A DNA stretch of 64,000 nt from positions 6,560,272 to 6,624,271 of the forward strand of contig OZ024728.1 of NCBI GenBank assembly GCA_964016875.1. Direction: 5' to 3'. Position 1 is the stretch's first letter. The number at the start of each line of letters is the position of its first letter. The stretch is from Fallopia convolvulus (taxonomy: Eukaryota; Streptophyta; Magnoliopsida; Caryophyllales; Polygonaceae). A program made the position numbers and the translations under genes. The notes under the pieces are model-generated. The model saw only the letters and a list, made by a program, of their open reading frames with translations, was not told where the DNA came from and did no database searches. Positions 46,398 through 56,856 of the stretch are shown here, in pieces.

Positions 46398-48789
46398 TAG
46401 AGACATAGAGCATGGGAACTCTCTCCGAAATCACTCTGACATTGTCAAGTCAATCACCTCTCACTTTGAGGAGACCCTTGGTACCTTTTCCAACCCTTCC
46501 CCTTTCATCAACCATTATGCAAACCAGGGGCCGACTTTGGATGACAGCTCCCGCAGCAATCTGATCAGAGATATCACCATCGATGAGGTGAAAAAAGCAC
46601 TTTTCAGCTGCGGCAAGAATAAAACCCCGGGACCCGATGGTTATGGATCTTTTTTCTATAAGAGGTCGTGGGAGATTATCGGAGCTGACTTTACAAGAGC
46701 CATCATTGACTTCTTTGCTGCGGGGCGATCACTCAAACAAATCAACCACACAACCATCACCCTTATCCCTAAAACAAATGACCCCACTTCAATCGACAAC
46801 TTCCGGCCAATTTCCTGTTGTTCAACCATCTATAAAACAATAGCCAAGGTGATTGCAAGACGCCTTAAAGACACCCTCCCTGATCTTATCTCCAACAATC
46901 AAGGAGCTTTTATCCCAGGACGCTCAATTAGACATAACATTCTCCTATGCCAAGAGCTTCTTCACAAATATGAGCGCTCCAACACCACCCCACGTTGTGC
47001 TATTAAGGTGGACTTCCGCCGAGCCTTTGATTCTATCAACCACAACTTCCTCCTTAATGCTATGAAGGCCTTTGGCTTCCCTAAAAAATTTGTGAACTGG
47101 GTTAAATTTTGCATCACAACTGTCTCCTACTCTATCAATATCAATGGTGCTCTTGAAGGCTTCTTTCTAGGTCGAAGAGGACTCCGACAAGGGTGTCCCT
47201 TGTCACCCTATCTTTTTGTTATTGCAACTGAGTACCTCTCAAGGCTGATCAAAGCTAAAACCAACAACCCTGACTTCAACTTTCACCCGAAATGTAGCCG
47301 GCTAAATATCACCCACCTTTTCTTTGCCGATGACCTCATCCTATTCTGTAGAGGCGATACAACCTCTGTCCAAATCTCAAATCTGCCCTTGATGAATTTG
47401 GAGACATCTCTGGTCTCCGAATAAACAACTCCAAATCTAACATCTTCTTTGGGGGCGTCAATGAAGCTGACCAAAACACCATATCTACCATCCTCAACTT
47501 TGCCAAAGGTGAACTTCCCATGAAATACCTCGGTCTCCCTCTGAGTTCAAAGAAGCTTTTTGTCCCGGAATACGACAATCTCATCAATCGTATAACGAAT
47601 CGTGTCCAATCTTCGAGCGCAAAAAACCTCTCATATGCCGGTCGGTTACAACTCCTAAATTCTGTCCTTTATAGCATGCAAACCTACTGGTGCAATGTCT
47701 TCATGATCCCCACTTCTGTTCTTGACAAGATAGAGGGCATTATTAGGAGCTACCTATGGACAGGGCGGGATAGTGGGAGGAAGAACCTCATTGCTTGGGA
47801 GACGATCACTAAACCGAAAGAGGAAGGTGGATTGGGAATCAAAGAACTCCTCTCGTGGAATAAAGCATGCAACTCGCGCTCAATTTTTGAAATTCACATA
47901 GGAAAACCAAGCCTATGGCTTTCTTGGATCCAATGCTACAGGCTGAACAACACACCAATCTGGACAGCAACTGCTAAAGACGGGGACAGCTGGTACTGGA
48001 AATCCATCCTCAAAATCAAGGAAGAGCTCCTCACCAAGGAAAGTCCAAGCCAACTCCAAGAAACTATGACCAACTCCCAAAGGAACTTCTCCACTAAAAA
48101 CGTCTACAATCTTCTTAGGAAGACTGCTGCAAACAACACTTGGAATCCTTGCATTTGGGAGCATCTTCACAGTCCGAGGTGTAGCTTCATTACATGGGTT
48201 GCTGCACACAAAAGGCTTCAACTCTTGCAAAACTTGCTCAGTGGGGACTTGCAGCAGATACCACCTGCATTTTATGCAACAATGGGGAAGAAACCGAGGA
48301 CCATTTATGGATCTCCTGCTCCTACACCAATTCCGTTCTTGACACCATTTTTAGATGGCTTGGGATCTCCGAACGATTTCAAAATTTGCATGACTGGATG
48401 GCATGGCTCGCTAATGATAGCAACAAAAACTCCTTCCTACATCAATTTAGAAGCAGCTGCCTCACATCCTTTGTGTACAATACCTGGAAGGTTAGAAACA
48501 AAATCCTCCACCAAAACGAAGCCACAACTAAGGAGGAATGTGACCAGCTCATAATGCACCATGTGAAACTCAACATACATGTGAATTGGAATAGGAGCAG
48601 CAAGGATCTCAACTCCTGGAGACAAATTCTAAAGCTTTAATTTGGGTTTTTCTTTTCTTTAGGTGGTACCTCTCTCTCTTTGGAGTTCTTTTGTAACTAC
48701 TAGCTCTCAGATCCTTTTGAACTATCTGAAGCGTTTTTGTATATCCTAACTTCATATCAATACATCTCGTAACTTTTCTAAAAAAAAAA
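46398..48789 (+). mobile_element. 5'-truncated LINE (L1-like)
   Basis: The element starts within ORF2 upstream of the RT and runs through RT, a zinc-binding region and a C-terminal tail. A 3' UTR rich in T follows and ends in an A-run (48780-48789). The endonuclease and ORF1 are missing, as expected from incomplete reverse transcription. I could not identify flanking target duplications. Confidence 0.85.
46402..48640 (+). pseudogene. LINE ORF2 reverse transcriptase, two frameshifts
   Basis: The first frame (to 47424) carries the RT: NKTPGPDGYGSFFYKRSW, NFRPISCCSTIYKTIAKVIA, NQGAFIPGRSI, VDFRRAFDSINH (first catalytic Asp), RRGLRQGCPLSPYLF and the active site FFADDLILF, all intact. A shift near 47375 moves the reading to the frame of 47520-48250 (MKYLGLPLSSKKL, AGRLQLLNSVLYSM, the 'finger' after the RT). 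A second shift near 48240 moves it to the last frame, with the zinc-binding CILCNNGEETEDHLWISC and the end at 48640. Few breaks mean a fairly young copy. It acts in trans only if an intact relative supplies protein. Confidence 0.88.
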
Positions 48790-49546
48790 CAACAACATGC
48801 CCATATGGAATTTAGCATTTCCGTTTCTTTTTCTCAATTAATGACATATGGCCCCCCTCTTTGACAATTTTTATTTAAAAAAAAAAAAATCCCAACTTAC
48901 TTTATCTCCCTAATAATTAATTAAAAGAATTTCAAGATGCATATCATCATAATCCTTAATATATGTAATCGTCCCCTTATATTTGACATATGTGGCCTAT
49001 GTGTACCAAGATAAACAAAATGCAAATGAGTAGTCAAAATCATTTATTAATGGGGTGATAATTTGGATAGACATAGAGGAAAAGGATGCAACAATCGCAA
49101 AATGCAAATGGAGTTTAATGCTGGCTTTAAGCCTCCATCATATTCACGCTCATTCGTCCTCTTACGTTCTTCCAATCAAACAAAAAACAGGAAAACAGCT
49201 TGTCATCATTTATTCCATTTTTCACTACTTCGAAATTTTCTCATTTTATGAAATGGGAAATTCCACATCGATTTTGCATCACTTAACAGATAAATGCTAG
49301 ACGCCAAATTCAATAGATTTAGGAAATCTATACATATATTGATCTTGACATGTTTAGCGACTAGCGGTTTTCTTCTTCTTCTTTTTTCCCTCTTTAATTC
49401 TTCATTTTTGCAAATTGGTCAATAAGCAACTGGGCAAGTCAAGGGATAAACTTGGATAAATTTATACCCCGTAAAGGGTATGGGCTTATGAGATAATCTT
49501 ACATATATATCATAACAATAGCTTGTGTTGCCATGTTTTGGATCGG
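48790..49546. other. Intergenic DNA
   Basis: AT-rich and unassigned. The short ORFs around 49055-49300 have no recognisable domain. Confidence 0.5.
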
Positions 49547-50370
49547 TGTTAGGAACTAGCATTGGAACAGTGATTCTCTCCATTAATTTTGATTCATTAG
49601 GAATTAAATTTTTATTCAAGTGTTCACGAAAATAAATTCATACAAAAATTATGAGGGAAACAATGCAATAACTATTAATACATCCTGGAATCAGTTTTTA
49701 CATGCATGGCATATCAGAAAAAGAAAATGGTCTTTACGGAACAAATTTGGGCGGCAAGTGAAAAAGGGCAAATGCGTCTTAAAGAGGAAATATCTCCCAA
49801 GGGTATGTTGGCCATTAAGAGTTATGCCTTGCGCCCCAAGTGAAAAGGTAATAAGAGTAAATTGCAGATGCCTATCACTATAAGAAGAAAGTGATGAAGA
49901 TAGGGCAAGAGGCATCACTCGCCGCATGAACAGTACCCACATGAGAGCTACGAAAGACTGAGTGATCCAAAGCAACAAGGAAGAATTCTACAAGAAGAAG
50001 AAGGTCTAGAAACTTAACGATGGCAAGTACGTGAACTTGACGTCGTCGTAGAAGTCAATTTCGGTGCTAAAGGGAACTGCACCAAGAAGCTGCAAGGTTT
50101 GAATATTTTTTTTAAATCGTTGTGGTATTCTTAGGAACTAGATAGGTAGATTCGTTAGTATTGCTAGGATTTGGTGATTGCTAGCAATAGAAAAGTTCGG
50201 ATCTATATCTCGTAACTAAGAAACTACGATTTATATAAAGTTCTCATTCAAAATCCTCCAAAGGAGGTAAAGGTTTACTCATTCAACTTGTTGGTTGAAG
50301 TGGAGTTCCTCTATACGGAACCGTGTCCTTAATTTTCAATCATTTATATTCTGCATTTATATTCTGAACA
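49547..50370 (+). repeat. Solo LTR of the Sirevirus-like family
   Basis: It is collinear with the LTR at 19498-20353: '...ctataagaagaaagtgatgaagatagg', 'tttcggtgctaaagggaa', 'aactagatag...attcgttagtattgctag', then the stem-loop run at 50254-50310. It ends ATTCTGAACA with no primer site or internal sequence after it, so this is a solo LTR left by recombination. The start (TGTTAGGAAC) is by likeness and no target duplication was found. Confidence 0.75.
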
Positions 50371-50511
50371 ATAATGATAAATACACTTTCGAATCTTTCT
50401 GACGGCGTGTATGGAAAAAATTGAATTGGGAGGGTCGCCCCCAGCAATGGGCCTCTGCAGTACCCGATTCGGACGTAGATTGACCCCGGCTAATCGAACC
50501 GAGCGAGAAAC

Positions 50512-51070
50512 CAAAAAAAAAGATTTTGTCACATAAATAAAATAAGTTTGAAATCTTACGGCGTCCAAATAAATTTTTTCCAATTTCACGGTTAACATGT
50601 AGAAGATTTTTTAAGTTTCGGCTTTACTAATAAGAAGATTTTCCTCCATACTCCTACTAAAGCTTACTAAGTCAAGTTGGGTTACAATCAAATCAGATTC
50701 TTTGTTTAATTCTCATAATTTTAAAATAATTAAATCTTTAAATTATTATATTTATAAAACTGGGTGTTAGAATCAAGTCACGTTTGTTAAAAAAGTGATC
50801 GACAACTTCATAAATAATTTCTTACCAGAGTAAACTTTATTAATACTTTCATATTGTGACTATTAGGTGATAACGACACAAATTATTTCCACCTAAATTG
50901 TACTCAATAATTAACCACCTATAAGAATTTAAGTATTTGTCACCTCCTCACATGAGTTGATCAATGATGGGTCTCAAATATTTGACCAATTGGAAAAAGC
51001 TATACCATGATCATACATTCATATATTTATATATTATTATATATTACACGATCTAGCTCTAGGCTCCAGG
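50512..51070. repeat. Duplicated segment, copy A (uninterrupted)
   Basis: This AT-rich segment is matched in order by 52055-52186 followed by 53868-54290 (for example 'tttcggctttactaataagaagattttcc', 'gtcaagttgggttacaatcaaatcaga', 'gatcgacaacttcataaataatttcttacca', 'ttgaccaattggaaaaagctataccatgatca'). Copy A lacks the Helitron present in copy B and so shows the empty site. No gene is seen. Confidence 0.88.
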
Positions 51071-51409
51071 ATCTTGCTTGTCTTTCTTTGCTTGATTAAA
51101 TTGTAAAAGTAGTTATTGCAACTGTCTTGATACTTAATCTAGTGAAGCTTGGCATATATATCGTAATGTAACACATTTTCTTTTCAATGTCTCTCTCTTG
51201 TTTTTTTTGGTTGAAACTTTTCAATCTCTCTCTTAACTCCTCTAACACTAACTTCTCCTCAGTGATTAAACCCATCTCGATCATTTGATTACATCATAAA
51301 TTCATTTTACACTTTTAGAGCTTGCTATACAACCCTTCAACCCGCTTTTCCCTGTCCATCTAGACTAATCCTCTCTTAGCCTCTTTAGTGACTTCTTAAG
51401 CAGTTTTAA
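51071..51409. other. Intergenic DNA
   Basis: No gene or element recognised. Confidence 0.4.
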
Positions 51410-51990
51410 TTTAGTTTGGACACTATTGAAACATTCGTTGTTTCATAGTTTCTCTTAATTTTAACAATGACAAATTTTGATGGTTTAATGTGTTTTTCCA
51501 TGTAAGCATTTCAGGAAAACAAGAGTATCATCAAGAGTGAAAGAACATTGTGAGGAACAATGGAGGGAACAAATGACGATATAGAAAGGTTTTCCTTGGA
51601 GGATACACAAGTTTCTATATATGGCAAGTTATCAGATCTCGACAAACGATCGATTGCGAAGATTTGACAGCTAAGCTTGGTTGTTTGTGAGAAGATCAAG
51701 AAGAAGATAAGATCAAATCAAAGAGATTTTATCAAGGAAAGTGGAAGAAATCTGAGATCGATTGGTTATGGCAAGTATCTGATCGGTTATGGATATGGGA
51801 TATTTTATATTTCTTTAATCCCATTTTCGTGGGATCTGCCGAGTGAAATATCATCACAATTAGGCAAGATTGTGATTGAGATCACTCGAAGAATGCTCTA
51901 TATAAGGCTAGTCTTAGCTAGGTTTAGAGTGTGATTAAAAACAATGAACAAGTGAGAATCGAAATAACGTTATGTTGTTGTAAACTTTTA
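51410..51990 (+). repeat. Sirevirus-like LTR fragment
   Basis: The start region ('acactattgaaacattcg...tttaacaatgacaaattttgatg...aagcatttcaggaaaacaagag') resembles the beginning of the LTR at 19498 ('...aattttgatgataacaaacaac...aagtatttcaggaaaacaaaagag'). A TATATAAGG lies at 51899. The stem-loop run and primer site are absent, so this is a truncated or more distant LTR. Confidence 0.45.
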
Positions 51991-52012
51991 TCTATGTAGT
52001 CCTCAAGCTCAA

Positions 52013-52186
52013 GTCCGAAAATTTGTCACCTAAATAAAATAAATGTCCGAAAATTTGTCACCTAAATAAAATAAATTTTAAATCTCATGACATCCAAATA
52101 AAATTTCTCAAATTTCATGGTAAATGAGTACGTGAAAGTTTTTTTTAGTTTCGGCTTTATTAATTAGAAGATTTTCCTTCACATTA
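52013..52186. repeat. Duplicated segment, copy B, left part
   Basis: Matches 50512-50650 of copy A and stops exactly at the Helitron insertion. A 33-bp motif ('gtccgaaaatttgtcacctaaataaaataaat') is tandemly repeated at 52013-52075. Confidence 0.8.
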
Positions 52187-53867
52187 TCTACCCTAATACA
52201 TTATAAAGCGGAACCCAAGTCTGTTGTAAAATTTGCGCCACATTGTATTTTTGAATAAATTAATGTGAAATTATATTTAATAAATTTTGTAACAACTTAT
52301 AGTATTCTTGCTATATATACTACATAGATAACATATTTATATAATTTTTTATGTATATAATTTTCTATATATCGATTTTGTATTAGTTTACTACAATAGA
52401 TAACATATTTATATAATTTTTATGTACATAAATTCCTATGAGATGATATTTTCCATATTAATTTAATATTTTTATCTCTTAACAAGATTTAGGGTCTTAA
52501 TATATTTTTTTAATCTTTTAACAAGGCTTGAGCTTCAAGTATAAAATTTATATCTATATAATGATATAATTTTAAAAAATAAAATTTGTTGTTTTGCTAT
52601 GTTTTTATTTTGAGAAAAAGATATAATTTTATGTTGATGACTAAGATTATATGTAAATGTCAAAAAAAATTTGAATTTTAATTTAAATTAATAAAATTCA
52701 AAATAATACATAGATAATTTTCTCTATATTTTATATCTTAAATCAAGGACAATGTTCTTTTCTATACTAATCTTCATACTGTATTTTCATATTTACAAAC
52801 ATCTATAACTATATATTAAAGCTACACCTTTTCGAGCCACCACATATCTAAAAAATTAATTTTTACTTTGATTATTATAACTTATTTCTATTAAATTCTT
52901 TTTAAATTATTTAAATGTATCTATAACATCAAACAAATATCTATTTAGTATAACAATATCTTTTGAAAGCTTCCTTATATAAGTATTTAAAATTAAAGAT
53001 AAAATATTTTTAATATTTTAAAAAAAATATAAAATTTTTAACGTATATATTTTGATGATTTTATTTATAGATATATATTAATTTTCGTTTACAATAAAAA
53101 AAGAAACGATAAATATTTAAAATGTTTAAAATTAATAAAAATAGATAATAAAATATTTAATAATATATTGAAATATTTGATAATCTCTAAATTTATGTAC
53201 ATGAAAAGTAATAAAATATAAATAACAGAATACGTAATCTTATCTAATCTTTAATTTATCGAAACACAAAATGAGTTTGGTTCCATCTTAAATTAAATTA
53301 ATTAAAATTTAAATATTTTATATACATTAAAATATATTTCTATTATATTTTTATTTATTAATATTTTATTTATAATGTCTTTAGAATACTGAATCGTAGT
53401 CGTACATGGTACGACGGGTACAACTAGTTCTTATTATTCCAGAGTAAAATATAAGAACCCTAATATATAATTTTAATAAATTAACTTTACAAAAATAATT
53501 TAATAAATTATATTATGCTTTATAGATAACCTATCCTAATTATTATTATCTTTATAAAAAACCAAGTATTTTATACATATTAATGTCTAAAAAAATAAGA
53601 AAATATTATTTAAAAATATTCAATAAAAAAGTTAAAAAAATATTTTAATAATTTCAATCTAAATTTGGACAAGATCTCCACAAATAATGGAAAAATATTT
53701 AAAAATATATTCAATTAAAATATAGAGTACAATAACTAAAAAAAAATTTGTCTATTGCGTAATTTATTATGATATTATATAATATATTTAGTATTTTAAA
53801 TTAATATCGTAGAATTGTATAGTTTTTTAGTAAAATTATCCCGTGAATATCACGGGACTTCAACTAG
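52187..53867 (+). mobile_element. Non-autonomous Helitron
   Basis: It begins TCTACC and ends with a hairpin (CCCGTG-aatat-CACGGG at 53840-53856), about 8 bp before CTAG (53864-53867). It sits between A and T (52186 and 53868). Removing it rejoins copy B to match copy A (...ca(t)a/TCCTA...AAAGCTTAC). No Rep/helicase ORF, hence non-autonomous. The interior is AT-rich. Confidence 0.88.
52802..53427 (+). mobile_element. Second Helitron nested in the first
   Basis: It starts TCTATAACTATATATTAAAG, the usual Helitron 5' form. It ends with a hairpin (GTCGTAC-atg-GTACGAC at about 53399-53415), then GGGTACAA and CTAG (53424-53427) before a T. 626 bp, non-coding. The 5' boundary is less certain than the 3' end. 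Confidence 0.75.
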
Positions 53868-54290
53868 TCCTAAATTAAAGCTTACAAATAAGTCAAGCCG
53901 GGTTACAATCAAATCAGATGCTTTATTTAATTCTCAAAAATTTTTAATAATCAAATCGTTAAATTATTATATTTATAAAATTGGGTTTGAGAATCAAGTC
54001 ACGTTTGATAAAAAAGTGATCGACAACTTCATAAATAATTTCTTACCAAAATAAACTTTATTAATGCTTTCATGTTGTGACTATTAGATGATAATGACAG
54101 AAAATCTTCCACCTAAATTGTACTCAATAATTAACCACCTATAAGAATTTATGTATTTGTCACCTTCTCACATGAGTTGATCAATGGTGGGTCTCATATA
54201 TTTGACCAATTGGAAAAAGCTATACCATGATCAAACATTCATTTATATATTATATTATATATTACATGATCTCCAGGCTCAAGGATCTTG
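53868..54290. repeat. Duplicated segment, copy B, right part
   Basis: Resumes copy B after the Helitron and matches 50665-51070. No gene. Confidence 0.85.
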
Positions 54291-55424
54291 ACACCTACAA
54301 ATCACCCTTTATAGAATTAGCAACACTTTTACAACTTAATTATTGGGTATGTCTACAATCCCATTTATACCATTATTTTTCCTAAATACTTATATTTTGA
54401 AACGCAAGTCTTTCAAATGGGGCCCAATTTCCACCCAATTATAATGTAAACCTCTATTTAAACATAACCGAAGTTAGGCTATAGAGTCTAACATAAGCTA
54501 ATATTGACATGTATATAATTAACAAGTGTACATACATGGGTACCGTATGAGCTTATTACATGAAATATGTGTTTAGGTCAACCAAATTCATCATCGTGAC
54601 TTTATATGTTGTTAACACGCAGTTCTTATTATTTGTATTTTAAATTTTGACAATGTAATCGCACTCATGATCAGGTTCATCTTCGTCACAAAAAGAATTC
54701 AAGTGGGGCACAAGAAAATTACATATACTACAAGTTTACAAGGAAGAATAAAAAAGAGAACAAGGAAACACAGTGTTGAAGGGACAAGTCTGTTAACGGG
54801 TTCCCATCAGTGTGTGTCTAATGTTTTTATGAACAGAAAATTGTACGTGTTCGCTAAATTATTTGTGGTCGTTCGTTATACCTACTTTGGCAAAAATGGT
54901 CAAGTTTATGGAGAAATGTTCTTGCCTTTGGAATATCTTACTTGTCAATGACAAAATAATAGCACTCAAAACGCTTTTTTTTTTGATTGTGCTGTCTTAA
55001 TCTAATTCACAAATCCGACGTTTGGTTTCCTTGTCTAAGAATCACTTTGCTTGTCGAGATACGATTAATCATGTACTATATAACATTCGATATATATTCT
55101 ATTCTGTTCATAATAACGTAACAATTAGATGCTCGTCTATAGATCTTCTACACCGTCTATATAATAACGTAACATGGCCACATAAATAATAAATTGTTAT
55201 AAGAAGCAAAACGTGGGCCGTAAGCTTAGTTATCTGGATTGGGCTTAAACGAGCCAGACATGGGCCTGTTTCTGGCCCATTTTAAACCCTTTGTCTTCCC
55301 GTACATGTGAGTCCAAAACGTGTGTTTAGCGTAGTTACTACTAGTTACTAGTATATGCATGAGGAAGCATCCTAAGTCTATGGTCCGTTCAACAACAGAG
55401 TACATAGATTGTGTTTAACCGAGT
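54291..55424. other. Intergenic DNA
   Basis: AT-rich, with no recognised gene or element. 'gggcttaaacgagccagacatgggcc' near 55240 contains GGGCC words. Confidence 0.5.
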
Positions 55425-55462
55425 TTTTTTTTTTTTGATAACGGAAGGAATTTGGCTGGTCA

Positions 55463-56856
55463 CTAATATGCTAGTGACCGCCCAAGGGCATCCTGGCGGA
55501 TGAGGGTGTGTAAACCCGAGTCAACTGCAAGTGGAATAGAGGAGACGCGTCGGAACGAGCCAACTATGTAGTCCGCCACCGAATTACACTCACGGTAGAC
55601 GTGAGAGATACCCCAATCCTGGAAACGAGTCAACAAGCAGTGGATGTCCGAACGAAGTAACTCAATCTCCCACGGGCAGCGCCCGTCACCAAAAACGGCC
55701 TTGACCAGCTGCAAATTATCGTCTTCAATCTGGATCCAGGGAATACTAGGACGAATGGCCTCGAGAAGTCGTTGGTGTAAAGTGATGGTCTCGGATGTCA
55801 AAACAGACTGATGGCCAATCAGTCATCCGTCAAAGTGGATGGGGGGAGCCGCAAGAGTCCATGAGAATGAACCCGTAAGAAGCCACGCCATCAACATTCA
55901 CTGCACCATCAAAATTCAATTTAATAAATCTCTTCTAGGTTTTTCCCATTTTGTAGGCTTTCTCTTAGGCCCACCTCTAGCTGTTCCAGAACGTGGGTAA
56001 TTCGAGGCCGAGGCTTCCGCGTTTTTCCAATTTTTAATTTGGTAGTGAATAAAAAAATCGCAAATGTTTGTGGCGTTATTCAAGTTAGTGTTTTTTTTGT
56101 TGTCGAACACTCTTTTATTCTTAGAGTACCATAGGCACCACCAAGTGTTAGTGAGAAGTTCCATTTCCTCTTTTGTTGATCGCATTCTTATCTCATCCAG
56201 GACTAAATGTGGGTTTTTATCCTCTGGGGAAATTTGGTTGAGGATTCGTCAAAGTTTGGGATTTATGGATTTGGTGGTTTCCTCGGTTAAGGGGCACGAG
56301 AGTAACACATGGTTAGTGTCTTCCTCCAGGCTGTTACAGGCCTTGCAACCCTGCGGAATCGGGATATGATTGGTTGCGAGCCTCATCTTAGTTGGCAAAC
56401 CATTTCTGCTTACTTTCCAAATGAAAATTTTCACTTTGGGGGGGGGGGGGGGATGTTGAGTTTGTTGATCCATGCTAGGTTAAGTTTTGGTTCGCCTTTA
56501 GATTGGTAGATCCATTGCTTGATTGAATGAGTTAAGTACTAGCCATTTTGTTGGGTTGCTAGTATAATTTGTTCGAGATTTTGTTATAGGGTTTATGATT
56601 TTGGATATGATTTCAAGGTCGTCTGGGTTGATGACCTTACTCAAATTTTCAATGTTCCACGAATTATCCTATTTGAGGTACTCATCCACGGTTTCGTCCC
56701 AATTAATAAAGTTTTTCACATCTGTCCTTGGGTTGAGAGGGCCCTTACCGGTCCAATTGTCTTTCCATGCTCAGATAGTTTTCTCATCCCCTATCTGCTA
56801 GATAAGTCCTTTCACGAGTAGGTCTTTAAGGCCTATTAGCTTGGTCCACTGCCAAG
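55463..56856 (-). pseudogene. LINE ORF2 C-terminal part: zinc-binding region and RNase H
   Basis: Right after the hAT element the ORF2 frame resumes. The RVT zinc-binding region (PPPPPKVKIFIWKVSRNGLPT, CKACNSLEEDTNHVLLSC) lies at 56473-56249, with a run of Gs at 56440-56452. The RNase H-like end starts KLNFDGAVNVDGVASYGFI near 55920, is broken by a stop, and resumes at 55801 (ETITLHQRLLEAIRPSIPW, RECNSVADYIV). RNase H at the C-terminus is found in a subset of plant L1 elements. Confidence 0.82.

Noticed and set aside
53399..53427. Palindrome GTCGTACATGGTACGAC as a transcription terminator
   Set aside because: Its distance to CTAG and a following T fits a Helitron 3' end, and rho-independent terminators do not apply to plant nuclear DNA.
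56440..56452. Run of thirteen Gs in the LINE as a regulatory or quadruplex site
   Set aside because: It lies in decayed coding sequence for a Pro run and is equally likely to be a homopolymer expansion or sequencing error.
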